Shown here piece after piece: positions 1-11,214 of a stretch of DNA of 64,000 nucleotides. Each line of letters starts with the position of its first letter. Positions within the stretch are counted from its first letter, which is position 1. A model generated the notes under the pieces. That model saw only the letters and a program-made list of their open reading frames with translations. It did no database searches and was not told the origin of the DNA. The stretch lies in contig JABCPU010000120.1 in NCBI GenBank assembly GCA_016800925.1, positions 108,735 through 172,734 on the forward strand. Reading direction: 5' to 3'. This stretch comes from Suillus spraguei (taxonomy: Eukaryota > Basidiomycota > Agaricomycetes > Boletales > Suillaceae). The position numbers were made by a program, and so were the translations under genes.

Positions 1-335
1 TATCGTAACAGGCGAGACCCTTTTGTTTGTACAGCTCCACAACCAAACAAAAGCGGTGAGGGGAAATCTGGTCTATCGATATGAAAGTTGCTGTAATATC
101 TTCGAATTATCCCCGTACTGCATCCTTCTATCATCATGGTAGAGCACGCCAGTCATCAGGATGACCTTGCTGTTCATTGAGTTCCAGCAATGATACAACA
201 AGAAATGAATTTGTCTACATAAACCTTCTCTTACATAAATATACTTTAAAACACCACAACCATGACTTAAATAAATGCTACAGCGGATCCTTGACCAGAT
301 ATCTCCTCCCTACAGGACACTCGAAAAGTATTTCC

Positions 336-1040
336 CTACACAGTACTGCTAGTTGATACATGTACATGCTCCTGAAAGACAATCGATCTCATGCTAGTTT
401 CTGCGTCGGACTTGGCCACAAGTTTGGCGTGATATTCTCGAACGCTAAGGATGAGGCGTGGTCCCAACACAAACATCTGGACGCTTGCAAAAATTTGAAG
501 GGGCCCATAGATTATCTGAGCTATGATAGAGGTTGATGTCTATAGAAATGATCAACAGTGGTCACAAGTAAATGTCAGCGACAGGTCTGCGTACAAAGAC
601 CTCTGGAGAGGCATAAACAAGCTGGAGGGAAGAGACGCCAGCAAAGCTAGGACGTGCGGAACTTGAGCAGAAAAAAATAACCATATTTACATTACAAGCT
701 CACCTTGCAAAATAAAGCACGTGGGACTTTATCAGCACTCGGAAACAGTCACCGATGGTTGATCCTGTCGATGGGCTGAGCCGTCGCAGTTCACGGAAGT
801 GTTTCGCAGCAATCCAAACTGAAAGACACAATGCGAGGGCTTCCCAAACGGTGTTGAGCATCCATATCATCGAAACCAGAAGCTGGATGGATCCCCCAGA
901 ACTATAGTCGCACATATATATGCCAGAGAGTATCAGCTCCTCTAGTGTTTGTCCAATGAGCTGTGTTCGTCAAGTCAACAAGTAAAGCTTACCTCCTACA
1001 GTAGATTTGAGTGCTATCAGCCACCTGATGGTGGCATATG
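336..1040 (-). pseudogene. 3' half of a DUF6533 membrane-protein gene, cut off by the KDZ element
   Basis: Minus-strand exons encode the C-terminal half of a mushroom DUF6533-type multi-pass membrane protein. The exon at about 915-700 gives a membrane segment followed by the family-typical stretch WEALALCLSVWIAAKHFREL and GDCFRVLIKSHVLYF. Later exons give GPRLILSVREYHAKLV and end at a TAG at 336-338. The part that should precede it is found about 9 kb away on the same strand at 9878-10930, beyond the KDZ transposon. Both halves carry the octamer gatgtatc at the junction (1041-1048 and 9870-9877), read as a target-site duplication. The family is common in Agaricomycetes but has no known biochemical role. 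The insertion lies in or beside an intron, so residual splicing cannot be excluded. Confidence 0.75.
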
Positions 1041-1245
1041 GATGTATCCCTTTGGCCTATAGGCCTAAAATAGGGATACATCGCCTGACATAGTTGTCCG
1101 CTCAGTGATACATCCGTGTAGCTTAAGTATCCTCGTGTCTAATATAGCAAGCAGTCACCAAGCAGTCACATCGAACGAATCTAGCTGCCGTTCGGATCAA
1201 ACAAGTTTTATTTCACATCAAGGTACAGGAGCAAAGTCGTGCTAA

Positions 1246-4200
1246 TTAGTCTAAATCATCGAGATCTCCATGCGGGGGTGCATCAATAGAAGGACCTTCT
1301 TCTGCCGGTGCATTAGCCTCTGTGTCGTCCAGATTTTCGCTTACCAAAGCGGTCACATGGTGCCACGATGCCCTGAATTTTGCAGACAGGGATCGACGGA
1401 TGGCAGCCTGGCGTTTTGCGTACGCCACCAAGCCCTTGTTGTCCTCAGACTGCTCAGCCACACGCAGTGTGACCTGTGCTTCCCACCACTTAGTCTGCCA
1501 ATCGAGAAACTCCAAGACGCGCCGCATCTCCTCCAAGAGCAGTTGGATTTCTTCAAACCACCGGTTGCATCTGGCCCTCGTTTTGCACCATTCGATGCAT
1601 AGGGCTAGACGTGCTGTAAGCGATAAAAATAGAAGTAATCACTGATGACTTACAATCCTGAAACCTGTCACCGTTGTCCGAAGGAATTCCGTGTACATGC
1701 CAAATCCACAACATGATCGCCGTGCCTTGAGTGCGACCTCCAAGGTCCCCCATTGGCCGAAGGTCAGACTTCTTCAATGGCAGCAACTTGCGCTCCCAGC
1801 CTACATGGTCTAGTTGCCTTGACAGATGAGTGCATCAGGAAATTCGCACATTCCTTAACGTGCCCTCATCAGGAAATTCACACATTCCTTGACGTGCCCT
1901 TATGTGGACTTATTTACACTTAACTGCCTTGGTGAAATTGAATCTACTTGTCCAAAATTTCAATGTGAATGAATTCAGAAAAAAAAAGTTGAGATATATT
2001 AATATACATGTTTTATTGTATTTCGCACTCAAAAAATATAAGATATGCCAGGTGAATGATGTGAGAGAGAGCAAACAAGTTTTGAGATAAGTGAGTTAAG
2101 CTGATTAAGCATGTTAAGGAATGTGTGAATTTCCTGATGCTTATGCGGACTTATTTACACTTAACTGCCTTGGTGAAATTGAATCTACTTGTCCAAAATT
2201 TCAACGTGAATGAATTCAGAAAAAAAAAGTTGAGATATATTAATATACATGTTTTATTGTATTTCGCACTCAAAAAATATAAGATATGCCAGGTGAATGA
2301 TGTGAGAGAGAGCAAACAAGTTTTGAGATAAGTGAGTTAAGCTGATTAAGCACGTCAAGGAATGTGTGAATTTCCTGATGTGAGAGCTCGCCGAGCACAA
2401 GAATACTTCTCGTGACTAAGAATGAGCCGATCCTCAACCGCTTGAATGGTTTTTTGGGCACGAGTGTTAAGACTTTGTCCGCGAATTTGTTGTGCCTTGA
2501 AGCGTAGAAGCTGGTGGCGGAGACGGATGTGAGAGTGGCATTCTTCGAGCACGTCGTTAGCCTGTGCCAAGCGTAACGACCACTCAACCTCGAGCAATTT
2601 CGCATCGCACGTTGTCAGATTACAGATAGAAGATGGAAGAAAGAGTGGGATATCCTCGGCTTTGATAGAGTCGAGTTTAGCTTTTGGACAGCCGGTGGTT
2701 TCATCAACGGTGCCCTCGTCAGACACAGAGAGACCAGTGGCATGGAAGCGAGCAACGGAGGGCATGTACAGGACCTGTATGTCAATCCATGAATCAATGC
2801 GGCGTTGGAGTGCATTTCTGCGAATCAGAATCTTTGTTTGCTGATTGTTGGTTGAGTGTTGGGTGAGACCTGCATTATCTACCCGTAAACGTCGTCTACA
2901 AAGGAATAAGTAGGAAGTATGTAGCAGTCAATCCATCACTTACTGCGCATTCTCGATGTCCAAGCCTGTGCTAATTAGGATACTAGGCGTCACCTCTGAA
3001 TGGAGGGAAATTGATGATCCTTCTTCCAAATCTTTCGCGTCTTGTTGAATGAGCGCTAAACGAACAGCGGCTTGAGACATTTCTAATATTCAATCAGTCA
3101 TCAATCACGCTCTAAAATTTTGAACTTACCTTGACTTTGACTGTTGAAGGGGTTGGGTTTCGTGTGATCGCTCTCCCAAGCAATGACTTCTTCAGTCCAG
3201 GCCGCGAGTGATGCAGCGCCCAACTCTGACTGTTCGATGGATCCCTCTAAGTCCGCGAGGGCATGGCGATGGTCCCGTTCAGCGTATGCAGCATCTGTTA
3301 TTTTACGTAGTAGTGTTCGACCTTGTAAAGTAATCAATTCGCTGAATAAACATTTAAAACTCGAGACTTACCAAGACCTGTCACCTTTTTCCAGTTCCAG
3401 TCCCCAAAATGGTCGTCTAAGACATCTCGACGTGTACCGGGTGCCATTTCCTTTGTGCTCACAGCAACACGGTTTATATTGGCCCAACCGCGCTCCGGCG
3501 CTTCTCCATCGGTCCGTCCAACATAAGGAGACCAATTGAATGAAAAAGTCGTCTGACAGGCTGCAACGTGTGCTGCAAGATGGAATTTCGGAACGAAAAA
3601 CCTGAATTGTTGAGTGCTACTGGGATGAAGTCGTAAGGGAAGAGCAGTCGACACGCGATGCCACAGTTTTTTGTGCCACTGACATGCGATATCGTAGGAG
3701 AAATTGACGGATGGGATTGACGAAAAGCGTGAAAGCGCGGAGAAGACAATATAATCCATATTTAAGTATCTGCCCAAATGAAATCAAAAACCGATAACGT
3801 TCTTCCAGTGACACGAGTACTCACTTTTCCCCTTTTTGAAGATCCCCGACGCCATTCGCTAACCGCATGTCGTGCCTCGCGCAAACTACAGTGCCGACAC
3901 CCGTTGCTGCGAGTCCCTTGGAAGATTTCGTGTCCGCCATATTGACCGCGTTATGGCTAACACAATTACTTTTCTAAGGCATTTAAATCAGCAACGGCTG
4001 AAAGCAATAATCATTCAACTCACCTCTTGTGCTAGACTTGCATTTTCTTGAAGGTACGCCTTGTAGTTACTTTCTTTGATGAAGTAACCCCACCCTTGGC
4101 TCAATCCAGGGTCCCTGTCATCGCTGGATACCAGTCGTCATTTCAGACGAAAGTTGGTGTCGATAGCCAAAAACAGTGAGTAGATCCATCTGTAGAATGT

Positions 4201-5482
4201 ATTCAGATTACGGCTGAAAATAGGGAGGAGAGACAGTCAAATCTTACCGGTTCCCAGGTGAGACGTCCTCTAATGTCTCGGGCACATTTTTGCCAGGGTG
4301 AGGGCAGGCGGGGCACAGAACCACGATTTCTCCTTCTTTGGTAGCGCTAACTCCAGTGGGGTCATGCCCACGACCTGCCCGTTTTAGTGCCTTGAGGTTG
4401 CGCCACTCCGCCATCATTCGCAAAAAGACAGAATATTGATCCTATGAATTTCAATGATCAAAGGTAAATCAATCAGGATAAAGTTTATAGAGTACAAGTC
4501 ACCTTGATAGACTTGACGCCTGTGTTGTCACTCCGACGTGCAACGCAGTGGTAAAACTCAAACGCGGATACCTTGGATTCAAATGAAAGCAAGTGGAAGT
4601 GTTCGAGAACAGTAAACGTAGCAGCTGTTCGTGGGTCGGTGGATGTTGCTGGGAACCAGCGAGCGCGCAGGATCTGTTTGTAGTGTGAGGATGCATACTC
4701 ACAATGACAAAAGTCAAGAGCGACGTCATGGATTCCGTGAACATCGATGACAGTAAAATCATCGTCAAAGGCTGGTTTTGGTTTGCGGCAGCGCTGACCA
4801 GCACCGTGACCCAGCTGTATGCGGAGCCCCAGTTGCTTCAAGGTCGTTGGATGGAAATACCCTTCATACCATCTCTGAATCAATGGCGTTAGTGGAAAGC
4901 ACTGATGTCCATAAAAAAACATACCTTCAGCCGATGCAGGGGCATGTTCTGGTGGAGGTTCATAACACATGACTGGCAGTATAATGCGACAGAAAAGCAG
5001 TCTTCGCAACGAAATACTGCATTCGAATCGCCACAGTTATGGCACGAGTGACATGTGTCACCACGTCCTTCCAAGCGGATGAATTCGTCGAGATAAGTTT
5101 GACGTTCAGAGGTCCAAATACGAATGGGGTCATCCTGTTGAAAAAATCGAGGTCAGCTCTCAGTCTAGTTTTCAACATCCAAGCTTGCCTGCGGTCGTAT
5201 TTCTTTTGAACCTGTGATGTTGCAAGGCTCTGTATCAAGGAATGAAGTGTCGTTCTGAGACTCGTTCCAAGGATCCTCGAAGAGGTTAGTGTTGACGCCA
5301 AGCTCGAGTTCTGGGGTAGCGCCAGCTGGTGTCCCATTAAGATATGTTGTCCGTAGATCGATCTGCCCAGTGGGATCAACAGCATATATTCTGTGGCGTT
5401 GGACGTTGCATGAAGATGCGCCAGTGGGATCTGAAAGCACATGTCGCACTAGGCGAGGTTTTTTGCTGGGACGACCAACCAT
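1246..5482 (-). pseudogene. KDZ transposase with CxC2 cysteine cluster, disrupted
   Basis: Multi-exon minus-strand gene starting MVGRPSKKPRLVRHVLSDPTG at 5482. A CxC2-type cysteine cluster follows (4889-5074: CHSCHNCGD, CEDC, CQSC, then HRLK). The conserved stretches LGLRIQLGHG and FTVIDVHGIHDVALDFCHC come next. The transposase core includes CARHDMRLANGVGDLQKGEK, FSYDIACQWHKKLW (candidate catalytic Asp) and DGEAPERGWANINR (candidate catalytic Glu). The C-terminal part holds LRFKAQQIRGQSLNTRAQKT, GWERKLLPLKKSDLRPM and an exon ending at 1246. Two lesions are visible: a TGA at 4138-4140 where the frame continues as FRLK-stop-RLVSSDDRDPGLSQG (CGA to TGA), and a MITE dimer at 1833-2380 in a coding exon. 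Such enzymes act as DDE-type transposases; this copy is probably inactive. Confidence 0.88.
1833..2380. mobile_element. Tandem dimer of a ~270 bp MITE inside the KDZ gene
   Basis: Unit A (1866-2139) begins CATCAGGAAATTCACACATT and ends with the near-perfect inverse AATGTGTGAATTTCCTGATG. Unit B (2140-2380) follows at once, has the same AT-rich interior and right end, and lacks its own left end. A lone extra left end occupies 1833-1865. The insertion is flanked by a CA dinucleotide on each side. Removing it restores the KDZ reading frame from ...RRAL to THLSRQLDHVGWERK. Each unit contains the same short ORF of about 62-68 codons, which I regard as non-coding. Element superfamily is unknown. Confidence 0.85.
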
Positions 5483-5696
5483 CAGTCACGGCACACTCTT
5501 ATTATCAAGCCAAACATTGTTGAGCCACCATGATACGGTGAGCTCATTCATGATGTATCCAAGCGGACAGAACCAAACTCAATGATGTATCAAAATGGAC
5601 AATGAATGGACCTTTCAAATGATCCAACTGCACAACTTCTCGCCGGTCCCTTCGGCACAATCCTGTTGTACTCCAACTCCGAGTCGCTGAAAAGGT

Positions 5697-6050
5697 ATGG
5701 ATCCTGAGATATCATTTGAGCTAGAGCTCACGTTGGACTCAGCCCAGATGTCAGATTGGCAACCGACGCAAGAGCAACACACGTGGTTGATGCCACGCTT
5801 AACCGAATACACACTGCGAATTTCACACAGCAAGGCACCTGCCTTCTGGGCACGGTTGAATGATGAATGGCTGCTGAAATGGCCCGAGCAGGCTTTGCTA
5901 TGGCCTGAACGTCCAGCCGGGGATGCATTGACTGAAAGTGAAGAGAAGGAACTTTTTGCAGCTGAAAAGGCAAGGAAACAAGTCAGTCGACAGTTCATTC
6001 AATGATTGCAGTGGATGATTGACCATCAGATAGGACTTAAGAAGCTGGAT
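5697..6050 (+). CDS. Agaric repeat-associated protein, N-terminal part
   Basis: The frame starts MDPEISFELELTLDSAQ and contains WQPTQEQHTWLMPRL, FWARLNDEWLLKWPEQALLWP and LTESEEKELFAAEKARKQVS. This pattern (a Trp/Glu-rich segment, then a short charged helix) is shared by many agaricomycete hypothetical proteins that I associate with repeats. The frame stops at 6003-6005, and possible continuation follows (QWMIDHQIGLKK). The C-terminal half typical of this family appears at 7300-8787, separated by a different ORF at 6388-7149, so the gene may have been interrupted. It diverges from the KDZ gene; the shared upstream region (5483-5696) has the same gatgtatc/ggaca motifs as the element ends. Function unknown. 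Confidence 0.5.
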
Positions 6051-6387
6051 GTTGTGGGCGTCGGTTCGTCCAAAACATGCTCGTACAATGTACGGTTGCT
6101 CAGGCTGTTGTGGGACCGCTGATGGATGTTGCATCGAATTTCAATTCCCTGATCTAAACCTATTATGATTGTAAATCGTTACATTACCTATATATCTTGG
6201 TCTATGTAGTTTGAAGCAAGGCAATCCACCATGCAAAGACCGCGCATGCTGTGATCCCACATTTAAATTCAAGCTTTGAGTTGAGAATTTCGGTGTTGGC
6301 AATATAGCCAGTAAAAGCCCTATAAAAGTCCAACAAGGTATGAACCAAATGTACTACGTGATTCTTAGCCACTTACAACCTTGAATC

Positions 6388-7149
6388 ATGGGTCAGCCCA
6401 AACTCTATAACACTCCAGAAGAACGTCAAGAGGCCAAACAGATGCACCGACGGACACACTATGCAAGGTCAATCCACGACACTCGTCTTTTTATTAATGT
6501 ATGTTACTCACTTTCAACCAGGAACAAAGCTGCAATCAGCGCGAGACTCAAAGTGAAGTATCGGGAAAACCAAGCACGAGATGCCCCAGTCTTCCCCTCA
6601 AAAAAAGTTAATGGGTGAGCGTATTGTTGATATCTATTCACCCGCTTATCTCAGAGGTCATTCATAGTGATATCAACCATCATATGATCGATCCTTACGA
6701 CAATCAGGGCTCACAGCATGTTCACTGCCACCAGAAAACAAAGTCCGCGTGAGTTTTGATCTAATTTCATTCCCTTGCTGCGATCGAATATTCAATTATA
6801 CAGCAACAAAAGGGATCGCTTATCAAGGTACTTAGATGGACCACCTGCACAGGTGATAGATGCTCTAGTACGCAACCACCTCGAGACTGGTGACTTAGAT
6901 GGACTTCGAGGGACACTATCTGCATTAGAGGTGATTGTCGAGGAGTTGCACGATACAGAACAGCATATATTAGGACGCGAGGGCATGAGCCCAAAATTTC
7001 TTAAGGCATCTGATGCATCCAAGGAGGCAAAGGAAGTGATTCGTGCTGTGGAAGATGTTTTTTGTTGCGCATTGGTGTCAGGGATGGATCTTCACCAGCG
7101 ATACACAGACAAAAAATTTATATTCCAGACGCTCTGGGACACTAAGTAG
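6388..7149 (+). CDS. Hypothetical protein of a repeat-associated agaric family
   Basis: Begins MGQPKLYNTPEERQEAKQMH, a basic N-terminus I recognise from many short agaricomycete hypothetical proteins. After introns near 6500 and 6615-6780, a second exon encodes YLDGPPAQVIDALVRNHLET, LSALEVIVEELHDTEQHILG and VIRAVEDVFCCALVSGMDLH, ending at 7149. Helical content looks high and no catalytic motif is visible. It sits between two pieces (5697-6050 and 7300-8787) that look like the ends of another protein family, so it may be an insertion into that gene or the middle of a fusion. Role unknown. Confidence 0.45.
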
Positions 7150-7299
7150 GTAGCTATAGTTAATGTAATTGAACAGTAAAAGATTGTACTCGCTACACGC
7201 CGACTTCATCATGGGGTCTGTGCGTGAGATATTGCCGCAATAGCAGGCTAAACTTCTTCGAGGGTTTGCTAATTAATTTCCCCCCTCACACGCATATAA

Positions 7300-8787
7300 G
7301 GGAAAGCGTATCGCTATCGTGAAGCAGCACACAGCAAGCCTCTATAGCGGAGAGACTGATGATGTTAAGGCGGAGGTACAGCGATACATCGAGAATCAGA
7401 AGACTCGGACGCAAAACGGTGATGAGGCGGGAATGTGGAGCGAAGTCGATTATGCAAGGTAATAGAATTTACAGCCTATCGACTATGATGTGTATCAGCT
7501 TATGAGACCGCATAGAAATATAGAAAAACTTGCTGCTATCGCTAACAAGTTCCTCAAGGGGCTAGCGGAAGCCACTGGGTTCACATTCTCCCTCCTGGCG
7601 GGTGGTCCTTCTCCAGAGTCCAACGGCTCAATTGACGTCTATAGGCATGTGCATTAGTACTTATGAAATAGAGTTAAACACTGACCTAAATCAAAGTTTC
7701 CATGTGGGTCACACCAAGTTCGGAAACGACTTCAGCAAGGCATACCCTGAGTTTGAAACAGGTATCATGTCTCCATTCAGAGACCATCTGTATCGAGTAT
7801 ATCGTGAGTTGCATGGCGCTGAAAAAACTATTGACTTACTCATTCAGAACAGCTGATCTGGTGGACTCAAGGGCACGCCTAGGGAGTCCCGCGTCGTTGA
7901 ACGAGGGTCCCACATCGTTGAACGAGCTTGAGGGTCCTGCATTGTTGAACGAGTTTGAGAGTCCCGTGTTGTCGAATGAGATTGAGATAGGAAGGGGTCT
8001 GGAGGATGTGTCCCAACCACGATCGGATATATCATCTGATGGCCATCACTCGGCATTACGCGGAATGAAGGATGCTGACAAATCAGGTCAGACTTTTTCC
8101 GATACGTCCGCCAGTACTAGTGGTCTAGACACCCACCTGCTGTTTGATTCAGCTCAACAGAGCTCACTTGATTTTTCTGAAGACTTGACTGGCGATTGGA
8201 ATCTCGACGACACTTTTTGGATGGATCTTGCTGCCAAGGTTGCAGCATTTGAGGTGTTAGGTGGTGACAATCCGGCCTTGCCGCACTTGCCTCCTTACCC
8301 ACATACAGAGTCCACATCTTCCCCAACCCCACAATCACCCGTTCCAGCGCCGCTGCCGCATGTCCCACAAACCATATGTCGCACATCCCCTGCTACCTCA
8401 TCCCATATGGTCCCTGCATCTCCAGAGGTTCCAGTACAGGCTGCGCAGTTCCTGCACCATGATTCTCAGTCAGCGAGTCCTATGGAGCCACAATTACAGC
8501 CCTCACCCCCTCCCATTTCCACTTTACCTGGACTCCCTTTCAACACACCAGTCATCGCCAAGACAGCAATGCAACCCTTACTGCACCAGTCAAATGCGCC
8601 GTCCACAAGTGGTGTTGAACCCTCCCCTGATGGCAACGAACATTGTCATCGACGTAGGACTGGTCGGGTGTCCATTCCCTCCAAGCGCAATGCCGCCGCT
8701 AATAGCATTGGCAAAAATACACTGACTGTTTCCGGGAAGCATACCACGGCACAGGAATCTAGTACGTCCAGTCGCAAACAGAAGTAA
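7300..8787 (+). CDS. Agaric repeat-associated protein, C-terminal part with Ser/Pro-rich tail
   Basis: Exons encode AEVQRYIENQKTRTQNGDEA, then IEKLAAIANKFLKGLAEATG followed by FTFSLLAGGPSPESNGSIDV, then VGHTKFGNDFSKAYPEFETG. This order (helical block, GGP-x-P motif, KTxxGxxF motif) is common in hypothetical proteins linked to mushroom transposons. The last exon (about 7853-8787) is low-complexity: a degenerate repeat of the type SLNEGPTSLNELEGPALLNE, a Ser/Pro-rich middle, and a basic end (HRRRTGRVSIPSKRNAA) closing at a TAA at 8785-8787. It is part of the KDZ element's rightward module and ends just before MITE copy C. Function unknown; exon joins are approximate. Confidence 0.5.
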
Positions 8788-8915
8788 GGTCCTACTTCCA
8801 TCTGTGTCGCCTGGTTACTTACATTTTCAAACAGGAAACAAAAGGTATGATAGCGCATTGCATTTTGCCACTCTTCAGTGGACCATGGACTTTGTCCTCC
8901 GCATTTTTGTTACCT

Positions 8916-9188
8916 CATCAGGAAATTCACACATTCCTTGACGTGCCCTTATGCGGACTTATTTACACTTAACTGCCTTGGTGAAATTGAATCTACTTGT
9001 CCAAAATTTCAATGTGAATGAATTCAGAAAAAAAAAGTTGAGATATATTAATATACATGTTTTATTGTATTTCGCACTCAAAAAATATAAGATATGCCAG
9101 GTGAATGATGTGAGAGAGAGCAAACAAGTTTTGAGATAAGTGAGTTAAGCTGATTAAGCATGTTAAGGAATGTGTGAATTTCCTGATG
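8916..9188. mobile_element. MITE copy C (~273 bp)
   Basis: Same sequence as the units at 1866-2380, with CATCAGG at the left end and CCTGATG at the right end. A CT dinucleotide flanks both sides, consistent with a 2 bp target duplication. The surrounding DNA also carries a short tandem duplication (cattttttgttacct on both sides). No transposase of its own. Confidence 0.85.
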
Positions 9189-9784
9189 CTCATTTTTTGT
9201 TACCTCTGATCTTTGTATATTCAGCGTAATTAGCTATTGAATAATACAATCATATATTTTCCATCAATAACCAATGCACTGAGTCGCTTCACCACTTCAA
9301 AAATGCACTGAGTCACTTCGCCACTTCAAACTTCAATGCGCGCGTGCCATAAAAAAAGTCACATGACAATAAGACTTGAGAAGGTTGAATGAACACCACA
9401 GCGGTCCATCTATTATATACTTACATCGCTGGATATCACTTGCTATAGCGAAAATCAGCTGGACGGGCAGTGACTCAGACTCAAAAAAGACACAGCGAAA
9501 GCAACCATGTCAGGATATCACGTGACACATGGACGATATTTGCAAAGTTCAACTCATTTTCGTCGTTGAAGTCTACCCCAGTCAGGTACAATGACCATCG
9601 CTTCTCCATCATTTTACTGGACCAAATCAACCCAGATCCATCTCATTGTGAGCCGCCGGATGAGAAGAACCTACCCAGATCGGTCAGGAAGCCCCCAGGA
9701 GGGGTGGAGGTGCAATATATGGCATTCAACCCCTTCAAATTAGGTTTAGGAAGCGCTGAGAATCCATTTTGACGAGTCACACTT
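9189..9784. other. Right subterminal part of the KDZ element, no gene recognised
   Basis: Contains a short direct repeat (atgcactgagtc near 9275 and 9303) and an open frame of 100 codons at 9470-9772 with no family signature. Nothing else is supportable. Confidence 0.4.
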
Positions 9785-9877
9785 GGATGTATCCAGTGAT
9801 ACATCATGTTGGACAGTAGATAATGAGACTGGTTGATGTATACCTATTTTAGGGCTATAGTAGTATACTGATGTATC

Positions 9878-10930
9878 TATATAGCACTATGGGCTGTATC
9901 AGCGCGATTGATCCACAGGCAATGTTTGTGGCCAGGAAGATAATAACCAGAACGATAAGTATGTTTCTAGATCTCTGATACATGGCATGCAACCGAGCAA
10001 TCATGATGACTTTACATCATGTTTTAGTCGAGTCAATATCACTGAGGTATTGCAGCTCACCGCCCAGCATGGCAGCTACGACCACATTTGTCCCATTTAC
10101 AGCGTAGTTCATAATGTTGCCTGAAACACTATCAGTGATCGCCTTTGTACTAGGATAAAATGCTCCACTCACATCTATGAGTCATTATGTTAAGCCAAGT
10201 TTAGTGGTCAAAATCTCACTCGCTCCTGCATATTATAAATGTATTCATTGGATAGGAATGAGATGGTTGCAAAATACTCACTGTATCTGTCAGTGAGACC
10301 GATGGAATGTATTCTGTGTGCCGCCAGTCAGAAGAATCGAACACAGTGCATATGAGACATACCCAGAAGAGTGATGCTGATCATGAGAAATGGGCTATTA
10401 GCACAGCACCAATTTGTTGGCCTCAAGAACATACATAGAATATGGTATTCCGATATATCGTGTCTAGAATATTTTGGAATCAGCACAACTTGCCTGTTAC
10501 ACTGTAGTATGACATAAGGTACGAACTATCATGTACAGCACGGTCATGAGAGACCAGCGTTGTCTCTGTCGCAAATTCATTGTATTCTGTTTCTTGTCTT
10601 CTAAGATGGGACTGTCACTCACCCAGATCAGTTCAATCTGTAACACCATTCTTAGCGAGTTGACTACCCCGGCGATAGCACCGACCTACCTCTTGTCCTA
10701 GTGTCAGCACTGAAATTATCATGAGAATTTCAGTGGTTTTTGAACACTGTTCGACGCACCCCAATCATATACCACCACAACACCGGTGGCAACTGCGAAA
10801 CCACAAGTCAATGTTAAATCGAGATGTCATTAACTGATACAACCAACCCATCCAATAACTGTAAAAAATATCAGAACTGATAAATGGCCACAAACTGGGA
10901 TCATTTGAGACTACGGTCATATTCGAGGGA
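9878..10930 (-). pseudogene. 5' half of the DUF6533 membrane-protein gene split by the KDZ element
   Basis: Many small minus-strand exons. The start MTVVSNDPSLWPFISSDIFY at 10930 is joined by short introns to VATGVVVVYDWG, VLTLGQE, VELIW and QRWSLMTVLYMIVRY. This is the hallmark DUF6533 order (YDW-x-LT-x-GQEVELIW-x-QRWSLMTVLY). Later exons give NYAVNGTNVVVAAML and IMIARLHAMYQRSRNILIVL followed by a membrane segment ending SIALIQPIVLYRYI at the KDZ end. The rest of the protein is at 336-1040. It is an integral membrane protein of unknown role. Family assignment is firm, exon boundaries less so. Confidence 0.75.
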
Positions 10931-11214
10931 TGAGTGTGAACGAGTGGGGGGCGTTGGTGGTGTATAACAATAGTGTTCGTGCTAGATATACCACCATTGA
11001 GCGCTTCTATCGCCAAAATCGGTATGATGGAGATGGATATTTGATCCCTCAAGACCCACCAGTATTGCATTGTGAAAGAGCGATTAGATGAAAGTATACG
11101 TATGTTGATTTGCAGACTGGCGATGTAGTATGAAGCACGCCGCCAGTTGAACATCAGGAACGTTCCAGTTGGTGATGTCGGTAACTCATTTCCAGCATCA
11201 TTGTTGCAGCATTC

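Larger units (their letters stand above)
1049..9869. mobile_element. KDZ-superfamily DNA transposon (~8.8 kb) with accessory ORFs
   Basis: The ends carry an imperfect terminal inverted repeat. The core at 1057-1080 (ctatag, then cctaaaatagg, then atacatc) reappears as its reverse complement at 9837-9860. Further subterminal gatacatc/gatgtatc and ggaca motifs lie at 1085-1116 and 9785-9815. The octamer gatgtatc flanks both sides (1041-1048, 9870-9877); an 8 bp target duplication is what I recall for Zisupton-type relatives. Inside are a KDZ transposase gene (minus strand, 5482 to 1246) and a rightward module (5697-8787). Exact ends are uncertain by some 10-20 bp, because the target octamer resembles the internal motif. 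Confidence 0.72.

Noticed and set aside
1902..2331. Short ORF repeated in each MITE unit (62-68 codons)
   Set aside because: Identical only because the DNA is repeated; lies in AT-rich MITE interior with no protein character.
9470..9772. 100-codon open frame inside the KDZ element
   Set aside because: No family features, no paired exon, composition like the surrounding non-coding DNA.
1049..9869. TET/JBP passenger gene in the KDZ element
   Set aside because: No HxD...H dioxygenase motif found in the accessory ORFs.
10765..11154. 129-codon minus-strand frame
   Set aside because: Runs through introns of the DUF6533 gene, whose exons read in other frames.
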